A stretch of DNA of 64,000 bases from assembly GCF_013074385.2 (NCBI RefSeq), contig NZ_JABEYA020000003.1, forward strand, positions 62,001 through 126,000. Direction: 5' to 3'. This document shows positions 10,001-19,091 of the stretch, piece after piece. The stretch is from Vibrio ostreicida (GTDB lineage Bacteria > Pseudomonadota > Gammaproteobacteria > Enterobacterales > Vibrionaceae). How positions within the stretch are numbered: position 1 is the first letter of the stretch; each line of letters opens with the position of its first letter. The translations under genes and the position numbers were made by a program. Under the pieces are notes generated by a model. It saw only the letters and a list, made by a program, of their open reading frames with translations. It was not told the DNA's origin and searched no databases.

Positions 10001-10546
10001 TCGGTCAATCATGACCATGGCGGTCTGAGCCTGGTTAACCGCCGCTTGCAACCGAGCCATATCATCCTGCTGCTTAATCGCATCCGTCACATCAGACCAT
10101 TCGAGCGTGTTACCAACGTAATCCCCTTGGCCGTCGATAATGGCCCCGACATTCAGTTCAATCTCAACGTCCTTAACCTTTATCGTTGTGGTATAGGGCA
10201 TATTCGAGGGATTGGACAACATCTGCCTCTGGTGCGCGGGATTGGAATGAAATCCGTCGATACAATATCCCATCAAAAATTCTTCATCTGCTTTGAAGTT
10301 TGGCCACAAAGATTGAAAAAGTGACTCATGCATTTTTAGTAGATCAAGAGATTTCTGGTTCACATACGTAATGTTAAAATCCCGGTCAATCATCATTAAT
10401 GCTGTCTGTGCTGCATTCAAAGCCGAAAACAGCTGGTCCTTTGACAGTCCCTGCTCAGGCTCGTAGTCATCCATCAAGCTATCCTGAGCGGTTGCACCAA
10501 ATTGCGCAGCTGCAGCAGGTCGCGGTTTCCTATTCCAAAATGCCAT
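7001..10546 (-). CDS. Soluble Aer2-like chemoreceptor with six tandem PAS repeats
   Basis: 1181 residues without a transmembrane segment. After a 45-residue N-terminus come six PAS repeats, most of exactly 127 residues (starting near 46, 173, 300, 427, 554 and 681). Each contains F-H-x-N-P-[AS]-H-Q (for example [11 protein letters not shown]) and ends in L-[EQ]-W-x-D-[VI]-T. In Pseudomonas Aer2 a PAS domain of this type binds haem through a histidine on the E-eta helix, with a tryptophan on the I-beta strand contacting O2; both positions appear kept here. Two HAMP-like segments (about 800-905) and a classic MCP signalling domain ([19 protein letters not shown]) follow. The C-terminal EWEEF is a CheR pentapeptide. 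It is the counterpart of the V. cholerae cluster III receptor VCA1092, which I recall having only two PAS domains. Repeats 3 and 4 are almost identical at DNA level. Confidence 0.92.
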   Translation of the reverse strand: MAFWNRKPRPAAAAQFGATAQDSLMDDYEPEQGLSKDQLFSALNAAQTALMMIDRDFNITYVNQKSLDLLKMHESLFQSLWPNFKADEEFLMGYCIDGFHSNPAHQRQMLSNPSNMPYTTTIKVKDVEIELNVGAIIDGQGDYVGNTLEWSDVTDAIKQQDDMARLQAAVNQAQTAMVMIDRDFLIIYANQETLKLFSKHEATFRSVWSGFTASEDWLMGRCIDEFHQNPAHQRKLLSDPANLPHKTDIKIGDLIIELNVASITDAQGNYIGNTLEWSDVTSIRAQQDDVARLQAAVDQAQTAMVMIDRDFLITYANQETIDLFGKHETTLRSVWSGFTASEEWLMGRCIDEFHTNPAHQRKLLSDPNNLPYKTDIKIADLIIELNVASITDAQGNYIGNTLEWSDVTGARAQQDDVARLQAAVDQAQTAMVMIDRDFLITYANQETIDLFGKHETTLRSVWSGFTASEEWLMGRCIDEFHTNPAHQRKLLSDPNNLPYKTDIKIADLIIELNVASITDAQGNYIGNTLEWSDVTAIRAQQDEVARLRAAVDQAQTAMVMIDRDFFITYANQETIDLFGKHEATLRTVWAGFTASEEWLMGRCIDEFHKNPAHQRQMLSDPGNLPFQTDIDIADIKIELNVAAVTDSKGNYIGNSLEWRDVTEERAQQQEVGRLASAVKGMTTNLMMADKDGIIQYLNPSLFNLLKSREDDLKKVLTGFDASNLVGKNIDVFHKNPSHQRNIINNPDRLPFSSNIAVGGLEFNLTCIAMHDASGNYIGPALQWEDITEQQDGQRQVEAMIQRAIAGEFAERIDTSVYNGFMKELGDGINNLLDTMVAPIGQCIDVMSRVADGDLNTNMDDDNKGEFGRLSDAVNTSIINLRNMVDKITQSSARVATASTEIAEGNNDLSQRVEAQASNLEETAASMEQMTATVRQNADNAKGANTLAEDATKKASKGGEVVGQAVSAMSEINTASKKIADIIGVIDEIAFQTNLLALNAAVEAARAGEQGRGFAVVAGEVRNLAQRSAAAAKEIKGLIKDSVEKVDEGSRLVDESGETLSELVEAVEKVNGLIAQIASSSIEQSTGIDEINRAISTMDEMTQQNASLVEQTSAASQSLKDEGKQLIHLMNFFASDDNVSTFESAKRPDTGAPKGNVREIRAPRVANSGLSAGEDGEEWEEF
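8941..9691. repeat. Near-identical 381-bp tandem duplication inside the Aer2-like gene
   Basis: The block starting at 8941 recurs at 9322, a period of 381 bp (127 codons). Comparing about 370 bp by eye I see only three base differences: cgatg/caatg, gcct/gctt and gcaat/gtaat. The flanking repeats 2 and 5 are clearly more diverged. The pattern means a recent in-frame tandem duplication or gene conversion of one PAS unit. Confidence 0.9.
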
Positions 10547-10579
10547 GTGTCACCTCTCACTGATTGCTTCGTCTGTATG

Positions 10580-11053
10580 CTAGGCCCAACTCTCTTCAGT
10601 CTGGTCAGGTACAGCAAGCTCCGATACGTCAAATAGAGCTTCAAGTTTGATTAGTATTAAGTGACCATTTTCAACCGAAGCAATGCCTCGAATGTAACTA
10701 TGATCAACTGAATCCGATACATGTGGTGCTGGTTTTATTTGTTCATCCGTTAACGGATACACTTCCGACACTCCGTCAACAATAATACCCAGTGGGTGCA
10801 TTTGGGCATCGTTAAGTACTATGACTACCGTAGTCGCACCGATTTCCGCAAGCGATAACCCAAATCGTGCTCGTATATCGACAATCGGTACATACTCACC
10901 CCGTATTTCTAACAAACCCAACATAAAATCTGGAGAATTAGGCACTTCTCGAACAGCGCTCCAACCGCGCACTTCGCGCACATCCAATATGGGAACCCCG
11001 TATTCCTCGTCACCGAGAAGAAAGCTTAAAAATTCTTGCGGCATGATCATCAT
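10580..11053 (-). CDS. cheW: CheW coupling protein (second)
   Basis: 157-residue single CheW domain (LSFLLGDEEYGVPILDVREVRGW, shown here only as LSFLLGDEEYGVPI with VLEIRGE-like core GLLEIRGEYVPIVDIR). It links receptors to CheA in the array. Its start overlaps the upstream cheW stop as ATGA, and there are three in-frame ATGs within the first four codons. Two different CheW proteins in one operon are usual for this cluster (V. cholerae VCA1093/VCA1094, from memory). They may serve different receptors, or one may form CheW-only rings. Confidence 0.94.
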   Translation of the reverse strand: MMIMPQEFLSFLLGDEEYGVPILDVREVRGWSAVREVPNSPDFMLGLLEIRGEYVPIVDIRARFGLSLAEIGATTVVIVLNDAQMHPLGIIVDGVSEVYPLTDEQIKPAPHVSDSVDHSYIRGIASVENGHLILIKLEALFDVSELAVPDQTEESWA

Positions 11054-11592
11054 TGGTTCCTCAAAATAGCGTCGATGTTGAGTAGTTCCTCGGTATTGAG
11101 CAATGACATCACCTGATCACCGACATTAAGAAGCCCCTGTAAGTAGGGGGTAACCGCTGATTCACCCACACTCGGATAGAGTTCATTTTGCCCCTGACTC
11201 ACCACATCACTAACCGCATCAACAACCAAACCCATCAAGCGCTCCAACTCATCAGTCTGGAAACGTAAAACAATCACCACGGTTGTCGCCAGATACTCAC
11301 TGTCGCCAACATCAAATCGACTGCGTAAATCAACCACGGGCACGATCATCCCCCGTAAGTTGATCACCCCTTTGACAAATTGAGGTGAATAGGGGATTGG
11401 CGTTGGTCTTTCCCAAACTCGAATCTCTTCGACGTCCTTAATGTCCACCCCATACAGTTCACCTTCCAGTTTAAAACTCAAAAAGTCAGCGCTTTCAGAC
11501 ACACCCTCTTGACTGACCTGATGCAGTGTCGCCTGCGCCTGTTCTTCTATCATCTCCCGTGACTGAGATTGGGTTTGTGCGGATGCATCCAT
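11050..11592 (-). CDS. cheW: CheW coupling protein (first)
   Basis: 180 residues. About 35 residues of polar, Gln/Glu-rich N-terminal extension precede a CheW domain with FLSFKLEGELYGVDIKDVEE and GVINLRGMIVPVVDLRSRF. It couples receptor signalling domains to CheA. It begins 9 bp after the cheA stop and overlaps the next cheW by 4 bp, so both are made with CheA. It differs from the second CheW mainly in the long N-terminal extension. Confidence 0.94.
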   Translation of the reverse strand: MDASAQTQSQSREMIEEQAQATLHQVSQEGVSESADFLSFKLEGELYGVDIKDVEEIRVWERPTPIPYSPQFVKGVINLRGMIVPVVDLRSRFDVGDSEYLATTVVIVLRFQTDELERLMGLVVDAVSDVVSQGQNELYPSVGESAVTPYLQGLLNVGDQVMSLLNTEELLNIDAILRNQ

Positions 11593-11601
11593 ATGACCTC
11601 C

Positions 11602-13692
11602 TTAAGCCGCCATACCACTGTTATTCGAATCAGAAGAACGATTAAGAAAATGGGAAATCAAGCCCTGAATATCAAGAATCAGTGAAACGGAGCCATCACC
11701 TAAAATTGTCGCCCCTGAAATTCCGGGTACTTTACTGTAATTCGATTCTAAGCTTTTAATCACAACCTGTTGCTGGTCAAGCAACTCATCAAGTAACAAA
11801 CCAACCCGATTACCGGCCGCTTCGACAAAGCACAAAATACGCTCGTCAAGCGCGCCGCTTTGTCCCATTTTTAGTTCTTCTTGCAAACGCAGAATGGGGA
11901 TATTTTCTTCTCGAAGTCGATAGAGTTCCACGCCACCAGAAGCGAGCTTGATACAGCTGGTATCAATTTGAATAGATTCAACAATGGTCAACAACGGAAT
12001 GACGTACACCTCTCCGCCGACTTTGACCAACTGACCGTCCAAAATAGCCAGCGTCAATGGAAGACTGATCGTAAAACAGCTGCCAGAGCCCAGTTGCGAT
12101 TCAACTTCAATATGACCGCCAAGCTCTTCGATGTTTCGCCTCACCACATCCATACCCACACCACGACCAGAAATATCGGACACCTCTTCTGCCGTCGAGA
12201 AACCCGGCGCAAAGATAAGGTTCATGATTTGCTTATCCGCAATGTCTTCACGTCGTGAGTCCGGCGCCAGTACTCCTTTCTCTATCGCTTTATTCCATAA
12301 CTTTTCACAATTGAGGCCCGCACCATCATCTTTTATTTCAATCACAATCGAGCCACCTTGGTGGTACGCATTGAGACTAATCACACCCAGTTCTGGTTTC
12401 CCCTGTTGAGCACGGATCGCGGGAAGTTCAATACCGTGATCGATGCCGTTTCTGACCAAGTGAACCAGCGGATCAACAATCCGCTCCAACACCGTTTTAT
12501 CGAGTTCGGTCTGTTCTCCCTGTATCTGAAGATCAACTTGTTTTTCCAAACGACCAGACAAATCGCGCACCAATCGAGGAAAGCGACTGAAGGCGAAGCT
12601 CATTGGTAACATGCGAATATTGAGTACGTTTTCCTGAAGATCTTTGCTATTTTGCAGCAGTTGATCGAGACCGACTTTAAGCTTCTCCAGCTTGTCGATC
12701 GTAAAGTCATTGCCAATTTCCGTCAGCATCGACTGAGTAATGACCAACTCACCAACCAAGTTGATCAAACTGTCGACCTTATCGATATCCACCCGAATAG
12801 AGGTCACACTAGAATCAGATTTAGCGCCTTTCGGTGGCTTCTGGGTTGCTGGCGCCGAAGGCGAAGCCGACGCTTCTGATGGAGGGGGTGGCTGAGATTG
12901 GTTAGGCTCGACAGTCGATGAATCGGCGACGCTGTCTTGTTCAGTCGGGTCCTCAACGGATTCCGTTTTAAGCTCTACCTTAAGTTCACACTCATCTTCA
13001 ACCCACTCAAAAATTTCTCGAATGCTCTCCTCTGAGACTTCGCCATTCAACGTCGCTTGCCATTTGAGATAACACAATTCTGCTTCAATGACTTCAATGT
13101 CAGGTAAAGCCTCAGTGTCCACTGTCATACTGCAATCAGCGTCGAGATCTTTCAGCTCTCTGAGAATACGTAACGGGTCATTACCGCTAAAGAACATTTC
13201 GCGATGAGGCTCAAAATACACCGCCCAATAAGCCCCTTGTTGATGTGGAGCCGTGGTCTCACTTTCAACAACCGCTTGATTGTTTTGCTCAGGCTCTACA
13301 GCAGCCTCGCCTAACAACTCATGTAATTGCGCGCTGATCTGTTTTTGGGATTCGGTATCGACTTCATGGCCTTGCTCGTGTCCCTCCAGCATTGTGTGGA
13401 TGCAATCGCTGCTTTTCAGCAATAAGTCGAGGGTGGCAACCGTCAGTTCTCGCTCATGATTACGAACTAAGTCTAGGTAGGCTTCAACAGAGTGGGTAAA
13501 TTCACTAATATCGAGGAGGTTGAAGGTCGCTGCTCCACCTTTAATAGAATGGGCTGCGCGAAAAATAGTATTAATGGACTCGTCATCAACCGACGTCACA
13601 TTTAAATTCACTAAAACATCTTCGAGCACCTCAAGATTTTCACGACACTCTTCGTAAAACATCTTGCGCAGTTGTTCCATGTCTAAAGCCAT
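11602..13692 (-). CDS. cheA: CheA chemotaxis histidine kinase
   Basis: 696 residues. The P1 Hpt domain has the phospho-acceptor H48 in FRAAHSIKGGAATF. A second small alpha/beta domain at about 150-245 (WAVYFEPHREMFFSGNDPL) takes the place of P2. A Pro/Ser-rich linker (about 255-290) leads to the P3 dimerisation domain (VDSLINLVGELVITQSML), the P4 ATPase (PLVHLVRNGIDHGIE, GRGVGMDVVRRNI) and the P5 CheW-like domain. It receives receptor input through CheW and phosphorylates CheY, CheB and probably the REC domain of the PP2C fusion at the operon end. It follows cheY by 43 bp. Confidence 0.96.
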   Translation of the reverse strand: MALDMEQLRKMFYEECRENLEVLEDVLVNLNVTSVDDESINTIFRAAHSIKGGAATFNLLDISEFTHSVEAYLDLVRNHERELTVATLDLLLKSSDCIHTMLEGHEQGHEVDTESQKQISAQLHELLGEAAVEPEQNNQAVVESETTAPHQQGAYWAVYFEPHREMFFSGNDPLRILRELKDLDADCSMTVDTEALPDIEVIEAELCYLKWQATLNGEVSEESIREIFEWVEDECELKVELKTESVEDPTEQDSVADSSTVEPNQSQPPPPSEASASPSAPATQKPPKGAKSDSSVTSIRVDIDKVDSLINLVGELVITQSMLTEIGNDFTIDKLEKLKVGLDQLLQNSKDLQENVLNIRMLPMSFAFSRFPRLVRDLSGRLEKQVDLQIQGEQTELDKTVLERIVDPLVHLVRNGIDHGIELPAIRAQQGKPELGVISLNAYHQGGSIVIEIKDDGAGLNCEKLWNKAIEKGVLAPDSRREDIADKQIMNLIFAPGFSTAEEVSDISGRGVGMDVVRRNIEELGGHIEVESQLGSGSCFTISLPLTLAILDGQLVKVGGEVYVIPLLTIVESIQIDTSCIKLASGGVELYRLREENIPILRLQEELKMGQSGALDERILCFVEAAGNRVGLLLDELLDQQQVVIKSLESNYSKVPGISGATILGDGSVSLILDIQGLISHFLNRSSDSNNSGMAA

Positions 13693-13735
13693 ACGCTTTT
13701 CCTTGCCTACTGACGTTAGTAGCGTTTAATTTTTT

Positions 13736-14095
13736 TTAGATCACTCGTTTTAATGTCTTCAGCAATGTTTCCGGATTAAAGGGTTTAACTAGCCATCCCG
13801 TCGCACCCGCTAATTTTCCTTGCTGTTTTTTTTCTGCACTGGTTTCCGTCGTTAACATCAAAATGGGAATAAACTTATACTGGGGTTTATCTCTTAGTGC
13901 TTTGACCAATTCAAAACCACCCATATTGGGCATATTAACGTCAGAGATCACCACATCAAATTTGTTACTTGCCACCTTACTGAGGGCATCACGCCCATCA
14001 TTAGCGGTTTCTACGTCATAACCCGCATCCTTCAACGTGTGACTGACCATTTGGCGAATGGATACGGAATCATCTACTGCGAGAATCTTAGTCAT
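13736..14095 (-). CDS. CheY-like single-domain response regulator
   Basis: 119 residues, a complete receiver domain: acidic pair D8/D9, phospho-acceptor D52 (VVISDVNMPNMGGFE), T82/T83 and K104 (WLVKPF). It is the direct CheA target of this cluster. In V. cholerae the CheY of cluster III is not needed for swimming chemotaxis, so the output partner may not be the flagellar switch (family knowledge). It lies between the STAS gene (5 bp gap) and cheA. Confidence 0.95.
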   Translation of the reverse strand: MTKILAVDDSVSIRQMVSHTLKDAGYDVETANDGRDALSKVASNKFDVVISDVNMPNMGGFELVKALRDKPQYKFIPILMLTTETSAEKKQQGKLAGATGWLVKPFNPETLLKTLKRVI

Positions 14096-14100
14096 CGTGA

Positions 14101-14382
14101 TTACTCTCCGACTTTCGTTGCTAACTCAAACACTTTTTGCAAACCCAATGTTTCTATTGCATCTTGCAAAGGAACACTGGGTTTGCACAATTGAATGTCT
14201 TGTTGATTCTTTTTCGCGGAAATAAAAAAAGACGAAAGCAGTTGAATGCCAGCCGCATCCACTCGTGTCACGCACTCGGCGTTGAGTCGAATGGGATCGG
14301 TGTTATCCAGCCAAGCCTTGTACTGGGTTACTGTGTCAAGCACAGTAGAAATGTCTAAAGCCTCAGGAAGTAAGCACTCCAT
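14101..14382 (-). CDS. STAS-domain protein without the phospho-serine
   Basis: 93 residues, a STAS fold, first gene of the chemosensory operon. The signature reads TRVDAAGIQLLSSF. The position that is the phosphorylated serine in SpoIIAA-like proteins (DSAGI) is alanine, so this member cannot be switched by the usual anti-sigma kinase. The second STAS protein of the operon (2910-3209) does keep the serine. Such alanine-type STAS proteins recur at the head of chemosensory operons; their role is not established. It ends 5 bp before cheY. Confidence 0.88.
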   Translation of the reverse strand: MECLLPEALDISTVLDTVTQYKAWLDNTDPIRLNAECVTRVDAAGIQLLSSFFISAKKNQQDIQLCKPSVPLQDAIETLGLQKVFELATKVGE

Positions 14383-14693
14383 GTTTAACCTTCACTTTTC
14401 TTTTAATTTCCTAGCCGTTATGTAAGCTTTACGCTCAGTGTTGAGTGTAGGAAGAAATGGGTAATTCGCAAACCAAGAAAGGGGGAGAGATCAAAGACTA
14501 ACGAGATATGTTGGCTATTGTTCGGTAAAATTTTTATATTTTTTATACAGTTAACAACAGAGATAAATGTTAGGAAAAATACTCATAATTTAGGGGTCAC
14601 GCATACAATGCGGTTTCATATAATTTGATCTAAATCAATTTTCATCTGAAAAACACTAACATAGCGTCGTTGCATAGCCGTAATTTTCCATTA

Positions 14694-14706
14694 TTTACAC
14701 TGTAAA
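14694..14706. promoter_or_regulatory. parS2-type centromere site
   Basis: Perfect palindrome TTTACACTGTAAA, identical to the copy at 1178, located between the chemosensory operon and tmcA. Confidence 0.85.
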
Positions 14707-14737
14707 ATTGCGCCCCATGACATCAAGGTTCGTCATT

Positions 14738-14750
14738 TTTACAGTGTACA
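14738..14750. promoter_or_regulatory. Imperfect parS2-type site
   Basis: TTTACAGTGTACA differs from TTTACANTGTAAA at one position. It sits 44 bp from the perfect site at 14694, so it could be a weak second ParB2 site or a decayed copy. Confidence 0.5.
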
Positions 14751-14768
14751 TTTTTTTAAAGGTCCATG

Positions 14769-16763
14769 TTAACTTTTAAGAGTATTGATCAGCGCCAACA
14801 AATCTGCGCGAAATTGCGTTTCTGATTGTTTTCTGCCTGCCAAAGCGAATTCTTGGCTACAGGCTTTCCAACTCCATCGTTGGAGAACTTTTCGTATTAG
14901 TAAATCAGAACTGCAAGTGAGTGCTTGGTGAGAAGACAATAGCCATTCTTCGACAAATATCGCCACACTCTCATAACTCCCTCCACCTAAGCAGTAATGT
15001 TCTATGAGTGGGCGCTGCCTTAAAGAGGCTGTGGAAGCATCACCTTTGGGGATTAGATTACGTACAATGTCGGTTTCAATATCAGCAAACGATTCGCTGA
15101 TAAGAAAACGAAATGACTGAGCGTAGTGCCGCTTAGCATCCGCTAGCCAACGGGTATCGCCTTTAATCATCGCAACAGAATGGCAACCACTGGCATTATC
15201 ACGCTGTACACCCAGTTTAACGATGCTAAAACCATTCTTACTCCAGAATTGAATCAGCTCGCTGGTGGCCCCAAAGCTGGTGGAGATAAAGTCATGGGTT
15301 GTTAATGCCGCAAGCTGTTTAATGAATGCAGAGCCGATACCTTGCTGTTGAAAATCTGGATGAATGGCGATTCGCATAATCCTCACACTGGTTTGACTGG
15401 CCGCTTCTGACAAACCGAGGTGATTGGCCAACATAGTGGGAACAAGATGACCTTTCGGCCGCCTCCGTCCATGTTGTACCGCATTAATGAGATCAGCGTC
15501 TAATCCACCTTCTGCTATCGTCAATATGCATCCAACACACAATCCATCGATGAAACAACCCAATAATTGTATTGCCTGATCGTCCAGTATCAGCATCAAA
15601 TCGTTGGGCGAGGTCTGATAATGTGCATTGACCAATAAAGCAAAACACGCTTTCAATTTACCCGAATCATGAATCCATTCCTGTTTGTCTATCGCTTCAA
15701 GTTGCCACTCTGTTGTGCCCTGAAGGAGCGGTGTTTTCAATTCACTATCAAGCAGAAAAGTCTCAAACAGCCACTTCTCAAGCGGATCTTGAGTATTCCA
15801 GCGAATTGGCTGATCGAGGTGAAAGAATACCGCCTGCGGTCGATGCTGTTTGAGCCAGGTTTGGAACTTCACCGTAAACCCCCTACCACAACCTTCGTAA
15901 CCATGAACGGTACTGGAGAAAACACAGCGATGATAGCGTGCCACCATTTTTTGCAACATGGCAATAGGGATGGTCGCGGCTTCATCAACAAACAGGCAAT
16001 CGCATTCAGGCTCAGTGCGTAATAGCTCATCAGGGGCGATAAAGATCAGTTCCGATGCGTCAGATTGCAAGTGGCCTTTTTTTAAGGTCGAGCCGGGCAA
16101 ATGTTGATGAGCATGCTCGAACACAGGCTGAACAGTGGCTAGACTTGGCGCTGTTACCAATATGCGCAATTTCCGTAAAGGCATCATTTCACTGGCCGCC
16201 AGTCCTAATGCGCTGCTCTTTCCTCTGCCTCTATCCGCCGTCAATACCAATGGTCGTTTTCGATGACCTTCAACGACCTTGCGAATTTTCTCAATCGCGC
16301 ATTTTTGCTCAGCCAATGGCTGACCTTGATCAGTTGCAAATACAGGCAGATCGGGTAACGCCTTCCCTTGCTCAAGTTGAAGTAACTGACAAAATGCGGT
16401 GTCTAACCACTGAGCACCTAACGACTGAACAGGCCGCAGCGTGGGTAAGATAATAACCCCTCCCCCGCCATGCACGCAGCCCAAAGCTGCACTAAAGGAA
16501 TTGGCATCAAAGCCATCAGAAAAATCACAGATGAGTAACCCGCATTCTTGTCCAAGCAATTGCTGGCCTTTTTTGACATTCACGTATCGAGTGACTTCTG
16601 GCTGTATTTCTCCTCCCAACTGAAACACCGTCGAATCAGCATAGACTTGCTTTGCAACGGCAAGCGTCGTTATTTGCCAATCACGCTGTCCTCGCAATAC
16701 CATACCAAACCGTTGGTTTGCGCGTTTTGCTGCATCATTAAGTAGGGAAAAGAATGTGTTCAT
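14769..16763 (-). CDS. tmcA: TmcA, tRNA(Met) cytidine acetyltransferase
   Basis: 664 residues, close to the E. coli protein (671). It forms N4-acetylcytidine at the wobble base of elongator tRNA-Met, using acetyl-CoA and ATP. An N-terminal DUF1726-like domain is followed by an RNA-helicase-like ATPase with Walker A TADRGRGKSS (175-184) and the DExx-like FVDEAAT. A GNAT domain follows (VRIMRIAIHPDFQQQGIGSA, the acetyl-CoA loop) and then a C-terminal tRNA-binding part. It is separated from parB2 by a hairpin terminator. Housekeeping gene, conserved next to the chromosome 2 partition genes. Confidence 0.95.
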   Translation of the reverse strand: MNTFFSLLNDAAKRANQRFGMVLRGQRDWQITTLAVAKQVYADSTVFQLGGEIQPEVTRYVNVKKGQQLLGQECGLLICDFSDGFDANSFSAALGCVHGGGGVIILPTLRPVQSLGAQWLDTAFCQLLQLEQGKALPDLPVFATDQGQPLAEQKCAIEKIRKVVEGHRKRPLVLTADRGRGKSSALGLAASEMMPLRKLRILVTAPSLATVQPVFEHAHQHLPGSTLKKGHLQSDASELIFIAPDELLRTEPECDCLFVDEAATIPIAMLQKMVARYHRCVFSSTVHGYEGCGRGFTVKFQTWLKQHRPQAVFFHLDQPIRWNTQDPLEKWLFETFLLDSELKTPLLQGTTEWQLEAIDKQEWIHDSGKLKACFALLVNAHYQTSPNDLMLILDDQAIQLLGCFIDGLCVGCILTIAEGGLDADLINAVQHGRRRPKGHLVPTMLANHLGLSEAASQTSVRIMRIAIHPDFQQQGIGSAFIKQLAALTTHDFISTSFGATSELIQFWSKNGFSIVKLGVQRDNASGCHSVAMIKGDTRWLADAKRHYAQSFRFLISESFADIETDIVRNLIPKGDASTASLRQRPLIEHYCLGGGSYESVAIFVEEWLLSSHQALTCSSDLLIRKVLQRWSWKACSQEFALAGRKQSETQFRADLLALINTLKS

Positions 16764-16827
16764 CGCCGCATCAGAAAAATCAAAAAGTAAACGAATTATA
16801 ACAAGTTAATCGGGAAAAGAGAGAGAG

Positions 16828-16852
16828 AAAAAAAGCCGCGAAAGCGGCTTTA
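16828..16852 (-). terminator. Terminator of the parAB2 operon
   Basis: On the minus strand: AAGCCGC, loop TTTC, GCGGCTT, then a run of seven T. It lies 17 bp after the parB2 stop and before tmcA. Confidence 0.85.
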
Positions 16853-16869
16853 AACAGAAATGATTAGGT

Positions 16870-17841
16870 TTAATTAACCTTTCCTGCGACAAAATCGAGA
16901 ATCTCTTGCATCAATGCATCATCCACTTTCTTCAAGTTAAGCGCGAGATCAGAACCCTTACGGCTGTATGTCGCTCGACCTTTGACAAGCTCGACCTTTT
17001 GGCTTCTGACACGCGTACTCGGCGACAGCTCTTCGATCCATCGCTCAATCACTTCCGACACCTCTTTCGTGATTCGGGCAACCCCGTGAGCCTGACTACG
17101 CTGCCAAACAAACCCATCAGTAGACTGACACTTGCTGAGTAAGTGAGTTTGGTTTTCCTCACTTAACTCATTAAATTGTTTATGAAGCTTCACTATCGTT
17201 GGACGGCCGAGATCAGCGACATTCGGATAAGCTTGCAATAGCGACAGCGGCAAATCCGCCGCCTTAAGAGCCCCACTGACCAAAGCTTCGCTGCACTGGA
17301 ACATTTTTGCGAGTGCTTTTTGATCTTCCGCTTCGCCGCTATCAAGCTTCGTCTGCATTTCACGACCTTTCTCATACAAAGATAAAGGCTTATGGGCATT
17401 GGCAACGTCAGAAAGGAACTTGGCATGCTCACCTGTTATCTTTTCAGCAACATAAATAAGAAAGTCTTTTTTAGCCAGAATACACGACATACGACGACGG
17501 CTACCGTCAAGCACCTCGATCTTTCCATCTTTTTGCTTACGTCCGACCGCTGGATATTGTTGCCCTCTCTCTGAGAGAGTCACTAGTACATCCGACAGCG
17601 CATGCTCATTGAGAAAAGACTGCTCACGAGCGTTCTCTGAAAAAACCACGGTTTGTTTAGCAACATGACTGGCTGGAATACGAACCAACTCAAATGTCAC
17701 CATTTCTTCTCCCGCTACCGAGAGTTCAATCACCTGAGCTTGATCTTTTGCCGCTTGCTGCGCTTCCTCTGGTGTTGTTGCATGGCGTTTATTCGCTTTT
17801 CCAAATAATCTAGCGTTTAAATCTGAAGTCTTAATTGCCAT
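16870..17841 (-). CDS. parB2: ParB2, chromosome 2 centromere-binding protein
   Basis: 323 residues. The N-domain has LDGSRRRMS (111-119), equivalent to the arginine patch of ParB/SopB proteins. The central helix-turn-helix region (LAKMFQCSEALVSGALKAAD) binds parS. The C-terminal part serves dimerisation. The arginine motif is the SopB-like form rather than the GERRxRA of chromosomal ParB, in line with the plasmid-like ancestry of Vibrio chromosome 2. The start lies 7 bp after the parA2 stop. Its sites are the TTTACANTGTAAA palindromes listed here. Confidence 0.95.
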   Translation of the reverse strand: MAIKTSDLNARLFGKANKRHATTPEEAQQAAKDQAQVIELSVAGEEMVTFELVRIPASHVAKQTVVFSENAREQSFLNEHALSDVLVTLSERGQQYPAVGRKQKDGKIEVLDGSRRRMSCILAKKDFLIYVAEKITGEHAKFLSDVANAHKPLSLYEKGREMQTKLDSGEAEDQKALAKMFQCSEALVSGALKAADLPLSLLQAYPNVADLGRPTIVKLHKQFNELSEENQTHLLSKCQSTDGFVWQRSQAHGVARITKEVSEVIERWIEELSPSTRVRSQKVELVKGRATYSRKGSDLALNLKKVDDALMQEILDFVAGKVN

Positions 17842-17848
17842 TCTTTCG

Positions 17849-19066
17849 TTACCCCTGATTCAATGAAGACCAATTACTGTGAAGGACCCGCTCCAATTCA
17901 AGTGCACTCTTTTGAACCGCATCTTGGGCTGTGGCCAGTGTTTTTTTACCACCTTCAAAATCTCCTGTCGTAAGGTCAAAGACCGTACTGTAGGTATCTG
18001 CACAGGTTTCAAATGCACGGCTTCGTGGAATGGTGGCCATCATCACCTGATCTCCCAACAAATAGTTCATTTCGGTCAGTACCGCGACCTGTTTTTTATT
18101 GTCGTCTTCAAACATCGTTGGCATCAATCGGGCAAACTCTAGGCCTTGCCAATCTTCCGGAAACATTTCGTAGACCGTTGGCAAATGCTGGAAAAAGTTG
18201 ACCGTCGACGCCCAGTCAAGACGCTTTGCCGCACAAGGAATCAATAACGCATTTGAAGCGTACATTGCGTTCCAAACCAGCGGGTCAATATGCGGACCGG
18301 TATCAATCATGATGATATCAAAATCGTCGGCTATCTTATCAATCAGTTTGTGTTTTAGCAGCTTAACAATATCCAAAGACTGGTTTTGAGACAAATCCTG
18401 CCAAGCTTCTGCATTGAACATTGCATCTTCAGGGAAAGCTGAAATGGTTTTCAAGTTTGGGTACTGCGTAGGTAACAAGACATTTTTATGCAGGAAATTG
18501 TTGTCAACCTCAACCCCTTCAGGGACATTGTCCAACATTACATCAACGGCCGAATAAATATTGTCATGATCCGTCAAACTGATCTGAGGATTCAGGAATA
18601 GTCTCAACGAACCTTGCGGGTCTAAGTCTATCAAGCAAATACGATAGCGCTTATCAAGATTGAGTGCCAAGCAAGCCGCGAGATGTACCGCCGTCATCGA
18701 TTTACCAGTGCCCCCTTTCTGGTTTTGAACATTAACTATCCATGGCTTATTTTGACTGTGTTGTTTACGTTCATGAAATTTTGGCACACCAGCCGCATCC
18801 ATCAACATGTGTGCCTCTTGCAAAGAAAGTGAATAGTGGTTGGCGTTGTTCTTAGTAAACTGATGACCTGATTCTTCTAATTTATTAATCGCATCGTCCA
18901 GTTTTCTGCGAGTTAAGCCCGAACGGGTTTCCATCAAAGCTTTCGACATAGGCGGAAAATGTTCATCACTGCGTTCTTCTAACACTATCTCAATTCGATC
19001 AGCCTGAACCTGAGCCGTTTGTTCAGCGAGCTGAATGAGATTTTCTATTGTCTGTTCTCTTTTCAT
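17849..19066 (-). CDS. parA2: ParA2, chromosome 2 partition ATPase
   Basis: An N-terminal winged-helix DNA-binding domain (about 1-100) precedes a P1-type ParA ATPase with the deviant Walker A QKGGTGKSMT (KGG at 117) and IDLDPQGS, IMIDTGPHIDPL. ATP-bound ParA moves ParB-bound origins; the N-terminal domain also allows autoregulation. I chose the ATG at 19066 (MKREQTIEN, 405 residues), the length and N-terminus I recall for V. cholerae ParA2. An upstream in-frame ATG at 19099 would add 11 residues. Neither start has a strong Shine-Dalgarno. A palindrome related to parS2 (19092-19104) covers the upstream ATG. Confidence 0.95.
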   Translation of the reverse strand: MKREQTIENLIQLAEQTAQVQADRIEIVLEERSDEHFPPMSKALMETRSGLTRRKLDDAINKLEESGHQFTKNNANHYSLSLQEAHMLMDAAGVPKFHERKQHSQNKPWIVNVQNQKGGTGKSMTAVHLAACLALNLDKRYRICLIDLDPQGSLRLFLNPQISLTDHDNIYSAVDVMLDNVPEGVEVDNNFLHKNVLLPTQYPNLKTISAFPEDAMFNAEAWQDLSQNQSLDIVKLLKHKLIDKIADDFDIIMIDTGPHIDPLVWNAMYASNALLIPCAAKRLDWASTVNFFQHLPTVYEMFPEDWQGLEFARLMPTMFEDDNKKQVAVLTEMNYLLGDQVMMATIPRSRAFETCADTYSTVFDLTTGDFEGGKKTLATAQDAVQKSALELERVLHSNWSSLNQG

Positions 19067-19091
19067 TGCCAAAATCCGTTGTAAGTAATCT

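Larger units (their letters stand above)
14383..14768. other. Intergenic region upstream of the chemosensory operon
   Basis: 386 bp, AT-rich, between the operon start (reading left) and the tmcA 3' end. It must hold the operon promoter, but I see no convincing -35/-10 pair to commit to. It carries one perfect parS2-type palindrome (14694-14706) and one imperfect copy (14738-14750). No ORF of note. Confidence 0.6.

Noticed and set aside
7001..10546. CRISPR or satellite array
   Set aside because: The long direct repeats are coding PAS domains in frame, 381 bp period, not short repeats with spacers.
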